Part shown: positions 37,121 through 45,898 of the stretch, piece after piece
Layout of the letters: every line of letters starts with the position of its first letter
Position numbering within the stretch: position 1 is the stretch's first letter
Assembly (NCBI GenBank): GCA_947302175.1
Contig: CAMYVB010000005.1
Location: forward strand, 1 to 64,000
Origin: an uncultured Bacteroidales bacterium
Lineage (GTDB): Bacteria > Bacteroidota > Bacteroidia > Bacteroidales > UBA932
DNA: 64,000 bases
Direction of reading: 5' to 3'
Translations under genes and position numbers: made by a program
The notes under the pieces: model-generated
The model's input: only the letters and a program-made list of their open reading frames with translations
Databases searched by the model: none
Told to the model about the DNA's origin: nothing

Positions 37121-39767
37121 AGTTGCATTCGACGGTTAGGGGTACTGACAGGCTCACTACGCTCTCCATTTCCTTTCTCACTATCTCCTTCATTATTTCC
37201 AGCTCCTGGGGAGGGACTTCAAAGAGCAGTTCGTCGTGGATCTGGAGCACCATGCGCGACTGGAGCCTGCGCTCGCGCATTATCTTGTCTATCCTTATCA
37301 TTGCCATCTTGATGATATCGGCAGCGCTGCCCTGGATGGGTGCGTTGATGGCGTTGCGCTCGGCAAGGGACCTTAGCGATACGTTCTTGGAAGTGATGTC
37401 GGGAAGATGGCGCCTGCGGCCGAAAATGGTCTCGACATAGCCGTTTTCGCGGGCGAATTCCACCTGGGAATCTATGAAGGAGCGTATGGAGGGGAATGAT
37501 GCGAAATAATCGTCTATGAGTTTGCGGGCTTCCGAACGCGGCATGCGAAGCCTTTGGGCAAGGCCGAAGGCAGAGATGCCGTACATGATTCCGAAATTGG
37601 CGGTCTTGGCAACCCTCCTCTGGTCGGCCGTCACGGTCGAAACGTCCACCTTGAATATCTTGGAAGCGGTCAGGGCGTGTACGTCGGTGCCTTGCATGAA
37701 AGCTTCCATAAGGTGCGGATCCTTGCAGAGATGGGCCATGATTCTAAGCTCTATCTGGGAGTAGTCGGCCGAGAGTATCTTCCACTTCGGTTCGCCGGGG
37801 ATGAAAGCTTTGCGTATGGAGCGGCCCCTTTCGGTGCGGACGGGGATGTTCTGCAGGTTGGGATTGGACGAGGAAAGGCGCCCTGTCGCGGTCAGGGCCT
37901 GGTTGAAGGTGGTGTGGATGCGCCCGGTGACGGGCGAAATGTAGCCGGGGAAGGGCTCGATATAGGTCGAAAGGAGCTTCCTTGCGGCGCGGTAGTCGAG
38001 GATGGCGTCGATGACGGGGTTTTCGCCGGAAAGTTCGGAGAGGGTGTCCTCGTCGGTGCTCCATGAGCCCTTGGAGTTCTTTTTGGCCTTGGGGTCGAGC
38101 TTGAGCTGCTCGAATACCAGTTCGCCTATCTGCTTGGGAGAGGAGACGTTTAGCGTGGGATTGTGGGCTATCTGCCTGACCACGCTCTCGTTTTCGTCCA
38201 TTTCTTCCTTCAGGGCGGCGGCGTATTCGTTCAGGGCTGCGACGTCGACTTTGACGCCGGCTATCTCCATGCCGGAAAGGACTTTGATAAGGGGCTCTTC
38301 AATGCTCTCATAGAGCTTGGAGAGACCGGCCTCCTGGAGCTCGGACCAAATTTTCACGCCCGTCAGCAGTATTGCAGCCGCTTTGATGGAATTGTCTTCC
38401 CCGGTGGAGGCTTCGTCCGCTTCCTCGTCCTCGTCGGTCATGTCGAAAAGGGACATTTCCTTTTGGACGGGCTTCGCGGGGGTGATGCCGGTGCCGAGGT
38501 AGCTTTGCGAGAGGACGTCGAGCCTGTGGGTTTTCTCGGGGTCGAGAAGGTAGTGCATAAGGGACACGTCGCGCAGCTTGCCTGAGAGGCGTATGCCTTG
38601 GGAGGAGAGCAGGTCCATCCCGAGTTTTATGTCATATCCGTATTTGACGACGACGGTGTCTTCGAAAATGGACTTGAACGCAGAGGGGCTCGCGGTTGCG
38701 TACAGGCATTCGCCGTCTTTGGTGGTGCTGGCCACGGTCACGCTCCTTATGGGGGAGAATATGCCCTGGGAGGCGGCTTCGACGACGAATGCGCAGCGCC
38801 CCGTTACGCAGGCAGCAGTGGCGACCTGGAATACGGTCGCTTTTTGCACTTCAAGGCCCTGGGAGGCGGGCGCGGAGTCCGTTGCTCCCGGCGCGCTCAC
38901 GTGGGAAATGTATTTTTTGAGGGAGTTGAACTCGTACTTGTCGAAGAGAGTGGCGGTTTCGCCGGTATAGACGCCGGTGAACGCCAGGCCTGCGGGCGTC
39001 GTTTCCACGGGGACGTCGGTCTTGATGGTGACGAGGCGCTTGCTAAGGTCGATGTAGGGCCTGGACTGCACGAACATGTCCCTTTGTTTCTGCGTGAGGT
39101 GGTCTATGTTGGTATAGATGTTCTCTATTGTGCCGAAGCGGGAAATGAGCTTTCCTGCCCATATTTCGCCTATGCCCTTGACGCCGGGGACGTTGTCTGC
39201 CGTGTCGCCGCAGATGGTAAGCATGTCGATAACCTGCGAGGGGCTCTGGATGCCGTAGCGCTCGCATATTTCCTTGACGCCGATTATTTCGTCGTCGCCA
39301 CCGCCGCGCCCGGGCTTGTACTGGAATATCCTTTCGGAAATGAGCTGACCGTAGTCCTTGTCGGGGGTGACCATATAGACGGTCAAGCCTTCCGCGGCCG
39401 CCGAGACGGCCATGGTGCCTATGACGTCGTCGGCCTCGTAGTCGGGGACCATCAGGACGGGTATGTTCATGGAGACGCATAGCTGCGTCAGGGGCTCCAG
39501 GGCGTCGATGACGAGCTGCGGGGTCTCGGGGCGGTTGGCCTTGTACGCGGGGTACATGCGGTTGCGGAAAGTGCCTCCCGGGGGGTCGAAGGCCACCGCG
39601 AGATGGGTCGGCTTCTCCCTTTCAATGAGTTCCAGCAGGTATTTGGTGAAGCCGAAGAGTATGGAGGTGTCCATACCCTTTGAATTCACCATGGGGCGCC
39701 TCAGGAATGCGTAGTACATTTTGAAGATGAGGGCGTGCCCGTCTATCAAAAAAAGCCTTTCAGACAT
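37092..39767 (-). CDS. polA: DNA polymerase I
   Basis: 892 aa from MSERLFLIDGHALIFKMYYAFLRRPM; polymerase motifs ILSADYSQIELRIMAHL, RRVAKTANFGIMYGIS, LQIHDELLFEVP. Confidence 0.97.
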   Translation of the reverse strand: MSERLFLIDGHALIFKMYYAFLRRPMVNSKGMDTSILFGFTKYLLELIEREKPTHLAVAFDPPGGTFRNRMYPAYKANRPETPQLVIDALEPLTQLCVSMNIPVLMVPDYEADDVIGTMAVSAAAEGLTVYMVTPDKDYGQLISERIFQYKPGRGGGDDEIIGVKEICERYGIQSPSQVIDMLTICGDTADNVPGVKGIGEIWAGKLISRFGTIENIYTNIDHLTQKQRDMFVQSRPYIDLSKRLVTIKTDVPVETTPAGLAFTGVYTGETATLFDKYEFNSLKKYISHVSAPGATDSAPASQGLEVQKATVFQVATAACVTGRCAFVVEAASQGIFSPIRSVTVASTTKDGECLYATASPSAFKSIFEDTVVVKYGYDIKLGMDLLSSQGIRLSGKLRDVSLMHYLLDPEKTHRLDVLSQSYLGTGITPAKPVQKEMSLFDMTDEDEEADEASTGEDNSIKAAAILLTGVKIWSELQEAGLSKLYESIEEPLIKVLSGMEIAGVKVDVAALNEYAAALKEEMDENESVVRQIAHNPTLNVSSPKQIGELVFEQLKLDPKAKKNSKGSWSTDEDTLSELSGENPVIDAILDYRAARKLLSTYIEPFPGYISPVTGRIHTTFNQALTATGRLSSSNPNLQNIPVRTERGRSIRKAFIPGEPKWKILSADYSQIELRIMAHLCKDPHLMEAFMQGTDVHALTASKIFKVDVSTVTADQRRVAKTANFGIMYGISAFGLAQRLRMPRSEARKLIDDYFASFPSIRSFIDSQVEFARENGYVETIFGRRRHLPDITSKNVSLRSLAERNAINAPIQGSAADIIKMAMIRIDKIMRERRLQSRMVLQIHDELLFEVPPQELEIMKEIVRKEMESVVSLSVPLTVECNYGDNWLEAH

Positions 39768-39793
39768 ATTCTTCAAATATAGGTAAAAATTGC

Positions 39794-39801
39794 TAATTTT
39801 G
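39794..39801 (+). promoter_or_regulatory. -7 box TAATTTTG upstream of tadA
   Basis: TAnnTTTG match directly upstream of the ATG at 39807. Confidence 0.5.
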
Positions 39802-39806
39802 CTCCC

Positions 39807-40253
39807 ATGATTGGTGCAAACGACGAAAAGTACATGCGCATGGCTCTCGCCGAGGCTGCAGCTGCCGCCGAAGACGGCGAAGTGCCCGTCGGCGCAGTCG
39901 TGGTGAGCAAAGGCCGCATAATAGCCAAGGGGCACAATATGACCGACCTGCTCCACGACCCCACCGCCCATGCGGAAATGATAGCCCTGACGGCCGCCAC
40001 GGAGGCCCTCGGCAGCCGCTATCTCGACGAGTGCGAGCTCTATGTCACGCTGGAGCCCTGCCCCATGTGCGCCGCCGCCCTCTCCTGGGCCCAGCTCGGC
40101 CGCCTGGTCTACGGCGCTTCCGACCCCAAGCGCGGTTACAGCCTTTTCACTCCCTCTCTTCTCCACCCCCGCACCGAAGTCAGCTCCGGAGTCCTCGCCG
40201 ACGAAAGCGGCGCCATCGTGTCGGATTATTTTAAAACTAAACGAAAAAGTTAG
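39807..40253 (+). CDS. tadA: tRNA-specific adenosine deaminase-like protein
   Basis: MRMALAEAAAAAEDGEVPVGAVVV...TAHAEMIAL...LEPCPMCAAALSWAQ. Confidence 0.9.
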   Translation: MIGANDEKYMRMALAEAAAAAEDGEVPVGAVVVSKGRIIAKGHNMTDLLHDPTAHAEMIALTAATEALGSRYLDECELYVTLEPCPMCAAALSWAQLGRLVYGASDPKRGYSLFTPSLLHPRTEVSSGVLADESGAIVSDYFKTKRKS

Positions 40254-40261
40254 TATATTTG
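40254..40261 (+). promoter_or_regulatory. -7 box TATATTTG for tRNA-Gln, directly abutting the tadA stop codon
   Basis: TATATTTG starts 1 nt after TAG (40251-40253), 11 nt before the tRNA. Confidence 0.6.
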
Positions 40262-40272
40262 CCGCCTGGCAT

Positions 40273-40343
40273 TGAGGTATTGTGTAATGGCAGCACTAGG
40301 GATTTTGGTTCCCTCAGTCCAGGTTCGAATCCTGGTACCTCAA
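40273..40343 (+). tRNA. tRNA-Gln (anticodon TTG)
   Basis: TGAGGTA...TACCTCA acceptor, anticodon loop TTTTGGT, T-arm CCAGGTTCGAATCCTGG; CCA not fully encoded. Confidence 0.93.
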
Positions 40344-40344
40344 C

Positions 40345-40377
40345 AATAAGGCAGCGTCTAAGCGCTGCCTTATTTTG
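40345..40377 (+). terminator. Rho-independent terminator after tRNA-Gln
   Basis: Perfect 12-bp stem AATAAGGCAGCG-TCTAAG-CGCTGCCTTATT then TT. Confidence 0.85.
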
Positions 40378-40400
40378 TCTATGTTTTCGCTGCAGAGAAT

Positions 40401-41387
40401 TTAATTGGATTGGCAAACAGCCCTGACCGTGTGACCTTCGCAGCGCTCTACTTTGGAGCCTTCCGTATAGAGTTTCTTTGAAAGAGCTTCGAAACTTGAG
40501 GCAAACTTAGGAGAAGTGCCAAGGGCGCGGTCGCAGGCCCAGTAGTCATTCTTGCCCGTAATTCTCCGGGGACCGTTCATCCAGCCTGCGAAGGGGATGA
40601 AAATGCGCTTCTTGGCGTTATTGGGTTCTGACTTGCTCTTGACAAGATAGCCTCCTGCGTGACCGAAATTGACGCTCTCCCATTTGCAATAGGACAGAAG
40701 CTCCTGCCAGTCATCCGCCGAAGGAGTGCGATAGGAAGCGCCCAGAGCGGCCGTAGCGGGGTCGTCGGCACTGTCAAGCGAGCGCTTCATGTCCATGATG
40801 CCTTTGTAGGCCAGCTCTGCTGCTCCGGCGTAATCATCAGACACATATTTGGTCAGCTCAGTAGAACTGCCCTCGTGGCACCATTTGTACGTGCTCCAGG
40901 AATAATCAGTCTTGGGTTCAGTCTCGCCCCATGCATAGTAATTGCCGTTCTCGTCTGGCCTGGAGGCGCCCAGATTGGCGCTCGTCCACTTAAGACCGCT
41001 GGGGAGATCGAGATCCACGGGGCCTTCGGGGAGAGTATAGAACATGCCACCTGCCTTGGTGTGCTTTTCGTCCTTAGTCGTGTGCCTCAGGGTGACGTTG
41101 TAGTCGAAATCCTTTCCTGACTCAAGCTTGGTAAGGGTAATCAGGGTCGTAATGCCCTCGACCTGCACGCTGCGCTCATCGCCGTCGACAGAAAGGATGA
41201 ACTCGGCGCCGTCGGAAGCCTTGGGGGCATGGTCGAGAGTAATTTCGAATGTAACGTCAGTATATCCCGGATAAACAAATATGGTGGACATGCGGAGCTC
41301 CTCATCGGGGCAGGGGTTGCAGGCCTGGAGAGCGGCTGCAGCCGCAAAAGCGAGGGTAAAAATCTTAGTTTTCATTGTCTTCATCAT
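40401..41387 (-). CDS. Lipoprotein with FISUMP (Fibrobacter succinogenes major paralogous)-like domain
   Basis: Lipobox AAALQAC; DLDLPSGLKWTSANLGASRPDENGNYYAWGETEPKTDYSW...YRTPSADDWQELL. Confidence 0.75.
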   Translation of the reverse strand: MMKTMKTKIFTLAFAAAAALQACNPCPDEELRMSTIFVYPGYTDVTFEITLDHAPKASDGAEFILSVDGDERSVQVEGITTLITLTKLESGKDFDYNVTLRHTTKDEKHTKAGGMFYTLPEGPVDLDLPSGLKWTSANLGASRPDENGNYYAWGETEPKTDYSWSTYKWCHEGSSTELTKYVSDDYAGAAELAYKGIMDMKRSLDSADDPATAALGASYRTPSADDWQELLSYCKWESVNFGHAGGYLVKSKSEPNNAKKRIFIPFAGWMNGPRRITGKNDYWACDRALGTSPKFASSFEALSKKLYTEGSKVERCEGHTVRAVCQSN

Positions 41388-42852
41388 TTAGATCAAGCGC
41401 TACGGGCGATGATTCGGCGAGTTCAGCGGGTATGACTGACTCCCGGCCGGCGATGATGCGTGCGCCGGTTTTGAGTTTGCCTTGGGAACGCTTGGGAGCA
41501 AGACCGAGTTTTTCGAGCTTGCCTATCTTTTTCACTACTGACTGGTTGGAATCTATCAGTTTGGCCTTGGACTCGTTGTAGGAGCGCAGAGCCTTGTCCA
41601 GTGATTTGCCAACATCGACATAGGCGTCCATCCAGGACTTCAGCTGGCTCATGAGTTCTTCGGCGGTCTTGTAGACTTCGGCTATGTTCTTTTCCTGGTT
41701 GTGCTGCCGCCAGCTCATCTGGATCATATTGAGCACGATGACAAGGGTCATCTGGCTCACTATCAGCACTCCGGCGTTCTTGGCAGCCTGCCAGAGCATG
41801 GGGTCTTGCTCGAGCATCAGGCGGAAGGCTCCCTCCATCGGGATGAACATTATGTTGTAGCCTACCTTGGTCTTGCCGTCGGGGAGGTAGCTGGCGTAGT
41901 CTTTCTTTTTGAGTTCGTCCACATGGCTCCTGACGCTGCTGACGTGCTCCTTTGCGTAGGCGGTCCTTTCGGCCACGTCAGTGGCGTTCATATACTTGTT
42001 GTATGCGGAGAGGCTGACCTTGGAGTCGATTATGACGGTCGTGTCGTCGGGATAGAGGACCATTACGTCGGGAATCATGGTAGCCCCGCTCTCGCTCTTG
42101 ATTTCGTGCCCGTGTTCGTCGGTCATGACGCCCTGGCTGATGAAGTGCACGCCTTCCTCAAGACCTGCGCTCTTTAGAAGGTCTGTCAGGAGCATTTCGC
42201 CGAAATTGCCCTGCACCTTGGAATAGCCGGTGAGGGCGTTGGCGAGGTTGCGCGCCTCGTCGCCGACGGTCTTGCTCTGCTGCATGACGTGCTCGATGAG
42301 GGTTTTGAGGGATGCGCTCTGCTCGAGAGAGCTTTCGCGGCTGCTCGTTACGCTCTTGTCGAAGACTTCGAACTTTTCCTGGATGGGCTTCAGGAGCTCA
42401 GCTATTCGTTTAGCACTGAGGTCGTTGAAGGCGGCGCTGTTCTCGGAACTCAGAGACTTGAAGGACTCTTTCATCTGCTCCTTCTGGTCGTGCAGGAGCT
42501 TTTCGAAGCGCTCCTGCTGCTCGCGGGCGCTCTTTTCCATCTGCTCTTTTTGCTCCCTCGCGCTCTTTTCCATCTGCTCGCGCTGGGCCTCGAAAGCCAT
42601 TTCGCGTTGCTTTTCCAGAGCCTTGTGGGCCTCTTCCCTAGCGTTCAAGGTGCTTTCGAGGGCAGCCCGCTGCTCTGAGATCGCAGTCAGTTTTGCGCCA
42701 AGAGAGTCTTTTTCCTCGCTGAGGAGCCTCAGCTCGTCTTCCCTTTGAGCCTTCTCCTTTTTCAGGGAGGCAGCCCTTAGGAGGGCGAATACAAGCGCGG
42801 CGGCAAGGATAGCGCAGGAGACTATCAGTATTATAAGGACTGTATCACTCAT
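41365..42852 (-). CDS. rmuC: DNA recombination protein RmuC
   Basis: N-terminal TM segment, long coiled coil, VMVLYPDDTTVIIDSKVSLSAYNKYMNATD...GYNIMFIPMEGAFRLMLE. Confidence 0.92.
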   Translation of the reverse strand: MSDTVLIILIVSCAILAAALVFALLRAASLKKEKAQREDELRLLSEEKDSLGAKLTAISEQRAALESTLNAREEAHKALEKQREMAFEAQREQMEKSAREQKEQMEKSAREQQERFEKLLHDQKEQMKESFKSLSSENSAAFNDLSAKRIAELLKPIQEKFEVFDKSVTSSRESSLEQSASLKTLIEHVMQQSKTVGDEARNLANALTGYSKVQGNFGEMLLTDLLKSAGLEEGVHFISQGVMTDEHGHEIKSESGATMIPDVMVLYPDDTTVIIDSKVSLSAYNKYMNATDVAERTAYAKEHVSSVRSHVDELKKKDYASYLPDGKTKVGYNIMFIPMEGAFRLMLEQDPMLWQAAKNAGVLIVSQMTLVIVLNMIQMSWRQHNQEKNIAEVYKTAEELMSQLKSWMDAYVDVGKSLDKALRSYNESKAKLIDSNQSVVKKIGKLEKLGLAPKRSQGKLKTGARIIAGRESVIPAELAESSPVALDLNDEDNEN

Positions 42853-44077
42853 AGGAAATATTTTTCTTGTTGACGGGGAGGAGGGCAACGAGATAGCCGA
42901 CCACCGCTACGCCGGCGGCGATAAGAATCAGGTCCAGCCACTGAATCACGACAGGATAGCTGTCCACGATGTAATTGCCAGGAATCTTTATCAGGCCCGC
43001 CTTCTGCTGAAGGAGGCTCAGACCGATGCCTGCGACGAGGCCGATAGCCATGCCGAGAAGCGAGATGAGCCAGCCCTCAAGGACGAAGATTTCACGCACC
43101 ATTTTCTCGGGCGCGCCCATGCTCTTAAGGGTTGCAATGTCCCCTTTCTTCTCAATAATGAGCATGGAAAGACTGCCGAAGATGTTGAAGGCTATGATGA
43201 TAATGACGAATATGAGGATGAGGAAGATGGCAGCCTTTTCGTAGCGCATCATCTTGTAGAGGGCTTCATTCTGTCGGTAGCGATCGAGGATGGTGAGTTC
43301 CGCTCCTGCCTCGCGGACAAAGGTGCGAACCTGTTTTTCAACGGCCTTGGCACTGCGTGAGGATGTTCCTTCCTCATAACGAAGCTCCAGGGCAGTCAGC
43401 TCTTTAGTGTATTTTAAAAGCTCTCGCACCTTGGCAATGGGAACGTAGACCACATTACCTTCGCCTTCATTGCCGGGATAGAGGACGCAGGACGGGCGGG
43501 CGCTGACCGCGCACAGGACTGTAGCAGGATTTTGAAGGGAAATCTGCTTTTCTCTGTCGGGGAAATAGAACGATATGGAGGCTAAGAACGCCGGATTGAC
43601 CCCGAGCTCGCGGGCAATCTCGCCGCCCACTATGCACCTGGCCATTTCGCCGAAGCGCAGGCTGTACTCACCGCTGCGTATGCGCGAATATAGATCGGTC
43701 TTGTCGGCATAGTCATCAGGAATGCCGCGCAGCAGCGCGACTGCCTGGCGGCCTTCGTAGTTTGCAAAAACAGTCTCAGAGAGGTGGTATGTGACGCTCG
43801 CTACACCTTCAATCCCCTCTATGCCTTTCAGGAGTCCATCAGACGGGATGAATACTTTGCCTTTTTCGGGAGCTATGAGAAGGTCGGGGCTGCTTTCGGA
43901 CAGATTGTCCTCAATCAGGGCATCAAAACCGTTGTAGACGGAGAGGATGATGACGAGGGCCGCCGTGCCTATGGCCATGCCTATGGCGCTGATCGCAGAG
44001 ATGACGTTAATCACGTTGTGTGATTTCTTTGCGAACAGGTACCTTCCGGCAAAAAACAATGGCAGGTTTTTCTTCAT
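42845..44077 (-). CDS. LolC/LolE-like ABC transporter permease
   Basis: FAGRYLFAKKSHNVINVISAISAIGMAIGTAALVIILSVYNGF; MacB-core plus C-terminal TMs. Confidence 0.85.
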   Translation of the reverse strand: MKKNLPLFFAGRYLFAKKSHNVINVISAISAIGMAIGTAALVIILSVYNGFDALIEDNLSESSPDLLIAPEKGKVFIPSDGLLKGIEGIEGVASVTYHLSETVFANYEGRQAVALLRGIPDDYADKTDLYSRIRSGEYSLRFGEMARCIVGGEIARELGVNPAFLASISFYFPDREKQISLQNPATVLCAVSARPSCVLYPGNEGEGNVVYVPIAKVRELLKYTKELTALELRYEEGTSSRSAKAVEKQVRTFVREAGAELTILDRYRQNEALYKMMRYEKAAIFLILIFVIIIIAFNIFGSLSMLIIEKKGDIATLKSMGAPEKMVREIFVLEGWLISLLGMAIGLVAGIGLSLLQQKAGLIKIPGNYIVDSYPVVIQWLDLILIAAGVAVVGYLVALLPVNKKNISYE

Positions 44078-44168
44078 TCTTTCCTCTGTTTCCGTAATCT
44101 GCAAATTTATGAAATACCCCCGACTATCGCAAGTTGGCCTCCTCAAGTGTTCTTTACCCGAATAAATC

Positions 44169-44248
44169 AAAAAGCCGGGCACCTCACGGCGTCCGACTTT
44201 TGAACGTGTACTAAAACCTAAACCTGCCTTATAGATGCAGGATTTTAG
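44169..44248 (-). ncRNA. Candidate structured small RNA or tandem-terminator region (two hairpins)
   Basis: CTAAA-AT-CCTGC/GCAGG-TTTAG (44218-44248) followed on the minus strand by AAAAGTCGG...CCGGCTTTT (44169-44201). Confidence 0.3.
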
Positions 44249-44269
44249 CTTAACGTTGCACGAAAAACA

Positions 44270-44298
44270 AAAAAAAGCCGAAAAAATCGGCCTTTTTT
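44270..44298 (-). terminator. Terminator of the histone H1-like gene
   Basis: GCCGA(44277-44281)...TCGGC(44287-44291), T-run on the minus strand. Confidence 0.7.
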
Positions 44299-44314
44299 AT
44301 TTTTGTCAGGAAAA

Positions 44315-44491
44315 TTATTTCTTGGCTTCATCAACGGAGACCTTGCGGAACTCCTTGAGGTCCTTCATGAGGTTGAGGGCGGCCTTGCGGGCGCGGGCGC
44401 CGGCTGCTTTGTTGCCCTTTACGACCTGAGCTTCTGCATTCGCTACGAATTCAGCGATTTCAGCATTGATCTTTTCGACGAGTTGTTTCAT
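44315..44491 (-). CDS. Histone H1-like small basic protein (58 aa, not in the supplied ORF track)
   Basis: MKQLVEKINAEIAEFVANAEAQVVKGNKAAGARARKAALNLMKDLKEFRKVSVDEAKK*. Confidence 0.88.
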   Translation of the reverse strand: MKQLVEKINAEIAEFVANAEAQVVKGNKAAGARARKAALNLMKDLKEFRKVSVDEAKK

Positions 44492-44578
44492 AATAGTGTG
44501 TTGTATTAGTTAATTAATGGTTTCGAACAATTGGCAAGGTAAGAAACAATTCCTTGATTTGCAAATTTTTGACGGAAA

Positions 44579-45214
44579 TTATTGACCCTCCTGCAACGCG
44601 GGCTTGCTGTTGACCTCCTCCATAGCCTTTGCGGGACCTGCCGTGCAGAAGAGCTCAATCCCACGGCGAATCCTCGGACTGAGTGCCTCGATGGCGAGCT
44701 CATCATCGCGTCCGAGCTCTCCGAGGACGAAGTCAATCTGCTCTCCGCGGTGGAAGTCGCTGCCGATTCCTATGCGTATGCGGGCATAGTCCTGAGTGCC
44801 AAGGCACTCGGCGATGTTCTTCAGGCCGTTATGGCCACCGTCGCTGCCCTTGAGGCGCATCCTGAGCATCCCGAAGGGGATGTTGAGGTCGTCGCTGATG
44901 ACGACTACGTTCGACACGGGGATCTTCAGCTTTTCCACCCAGTAGCGCACGGCATTGCCGGAGAGGTTCATATAGGTGGAGGGCTTGAGGAGGTAAATCT
45001 TGCGACCCTTGTATGAAGTGACTGCGGTGGAGCCGTACCGGGCGCTCTCGAAAAACGCGTCGGGGGAGTCCTTTACCCATGCATCCAAAACCATAAACCC
45101 GGCGTTGTGCCGGGTATGGGTGTATTCCGCTCCTATGTTGCCCAGGCCTACGACTAAATAACTCATAGCGGGATCTGCGTCGGAATGGGTCTTCTTCCTC
45201 AGGAAGGAGAACAT
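44579..45214 (-). CDS. pth: Peptidyl-tRNA hydrolase
   Basis: YLVVGLGNIGAEYTHTRHNAGFMVLDAW...YLLKPSTYMNLSGNAVRYW...GSDGGHNGLKNI. Confidence 0.95.
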   Translation of the reverse strand: MFSFLRKKTHSDADPAMSYLVVGLGNIGAEYTHTRHNAGFMVLDAWVKDSPDAFFESARYGSTAVTSYKGRKIYLLKPSTYMNLSGNAVRYWVEKLKIPVSNVVVISDDLNIPFGMLRMRLKGSDGGHNGLKNIAECLGTQDYARIRIGIGSDFHRGEQIDFVLGELGRDDELAIEALSPRIRRGIELFCTAGPAKAMEEVNSKPALQEGQ

Positions 45215-45792
45215 TATTCTTCGGCGGGAGCTTCGGCCACGCTGTTGCGGGTGGCTTTGACGCCGCAGATGACGGTGCCCTTGGGAGTCAGGACGGTGAT
45301 ATCCTTGACCTGGAGGTCGCCGGCCTTGAACTGGCTGTCCAGACCGAGGGGAGTGATGTCGACTGCGATCTCGTCAGGAAGGTTCTTCATCAGACCGCTG
45401 ACTTTGACGCTGCGGAGGCTCTGATAGAACTTACCACCCCTCTGGACGCCTGCTGCGTGACCGGAGATGCTGAGGGGAACCATGATAGCGATGGGCTTAA
45501 CCTGGTCGACTGCGAGGAAATCAACGTGGAGGCATGCGTCGGTGACGGGGTGCCACTGAAGCTCGTGAAGGATTGCGGTGTAGGCTTTGCCATCATCCAT
45601 CTTGAGGTCGACGATGAAGGACTTGGGGGTGTTGGTCAGACCCTTGAGGTCCTTGGCGTCCACGGTGAAGAGGACGTTTTCCATACCGAGACCGTAGAGA
45701 TTGCAAGGGACGAGACCCTGGCGGCGGAAGGCCTTGATGGCGGCCTTGTTGGCGGCTTTGCGGATGCTGCCGTTAAGTGCAAAATGCTGCAT
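45214..45792 (-). CDS. rplY: 50S ribosomal protein L25/Ctc
   Basis: KAFRRQGLVPCNLYG...ILHELQWHPVTDACLHVDFLAV; next to pth. Confidence 0.93.
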   Translation of the reverse strand: MQHFALNGSIRKAANKAAIKAFRRQGLVPCNLYGLGMENVLFTVDAKDLKGLTNTPKSFIVDLKMDDGKAYTAILHELQWHPVTDACLHVDFLAVDQVKPIAIMVPLSISGHAAGVQRGGKFYQSLRSVKVSGLMKNLPDEIAVDITPLGLDSQFKAGDLQVKDITVLTPKGTVICGVKATRNSVAEAPAEE

Positions 45793-45847
45793 TGAAATGA
45801 TGTTTAAAAATGTGTTACTCAGGCTGCGCGGGGCAGCCCCCATTGCA

Positions 45848-45870
45848 CCAAAAAGCGCGGGGCTTTTTCA
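45848..45870 (-). terminator. Terminator between rplY and the clostripain-like gene
   Basis: AAAAAGC(45850-45856)...GCTTTTT(45862-45868). Confidence 0.6.
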
Positions 45871-45898
45871 AAATGCGCGCAAAGATAAGAAAAAAAAC

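Noticed and set aside
39768-40166. N-terminal extension of the polA ORF in the track
   Set aside because: polA homology begins at MSERLFLIDGHALIFKMYYAF (39767); the extension is antisense to tadA
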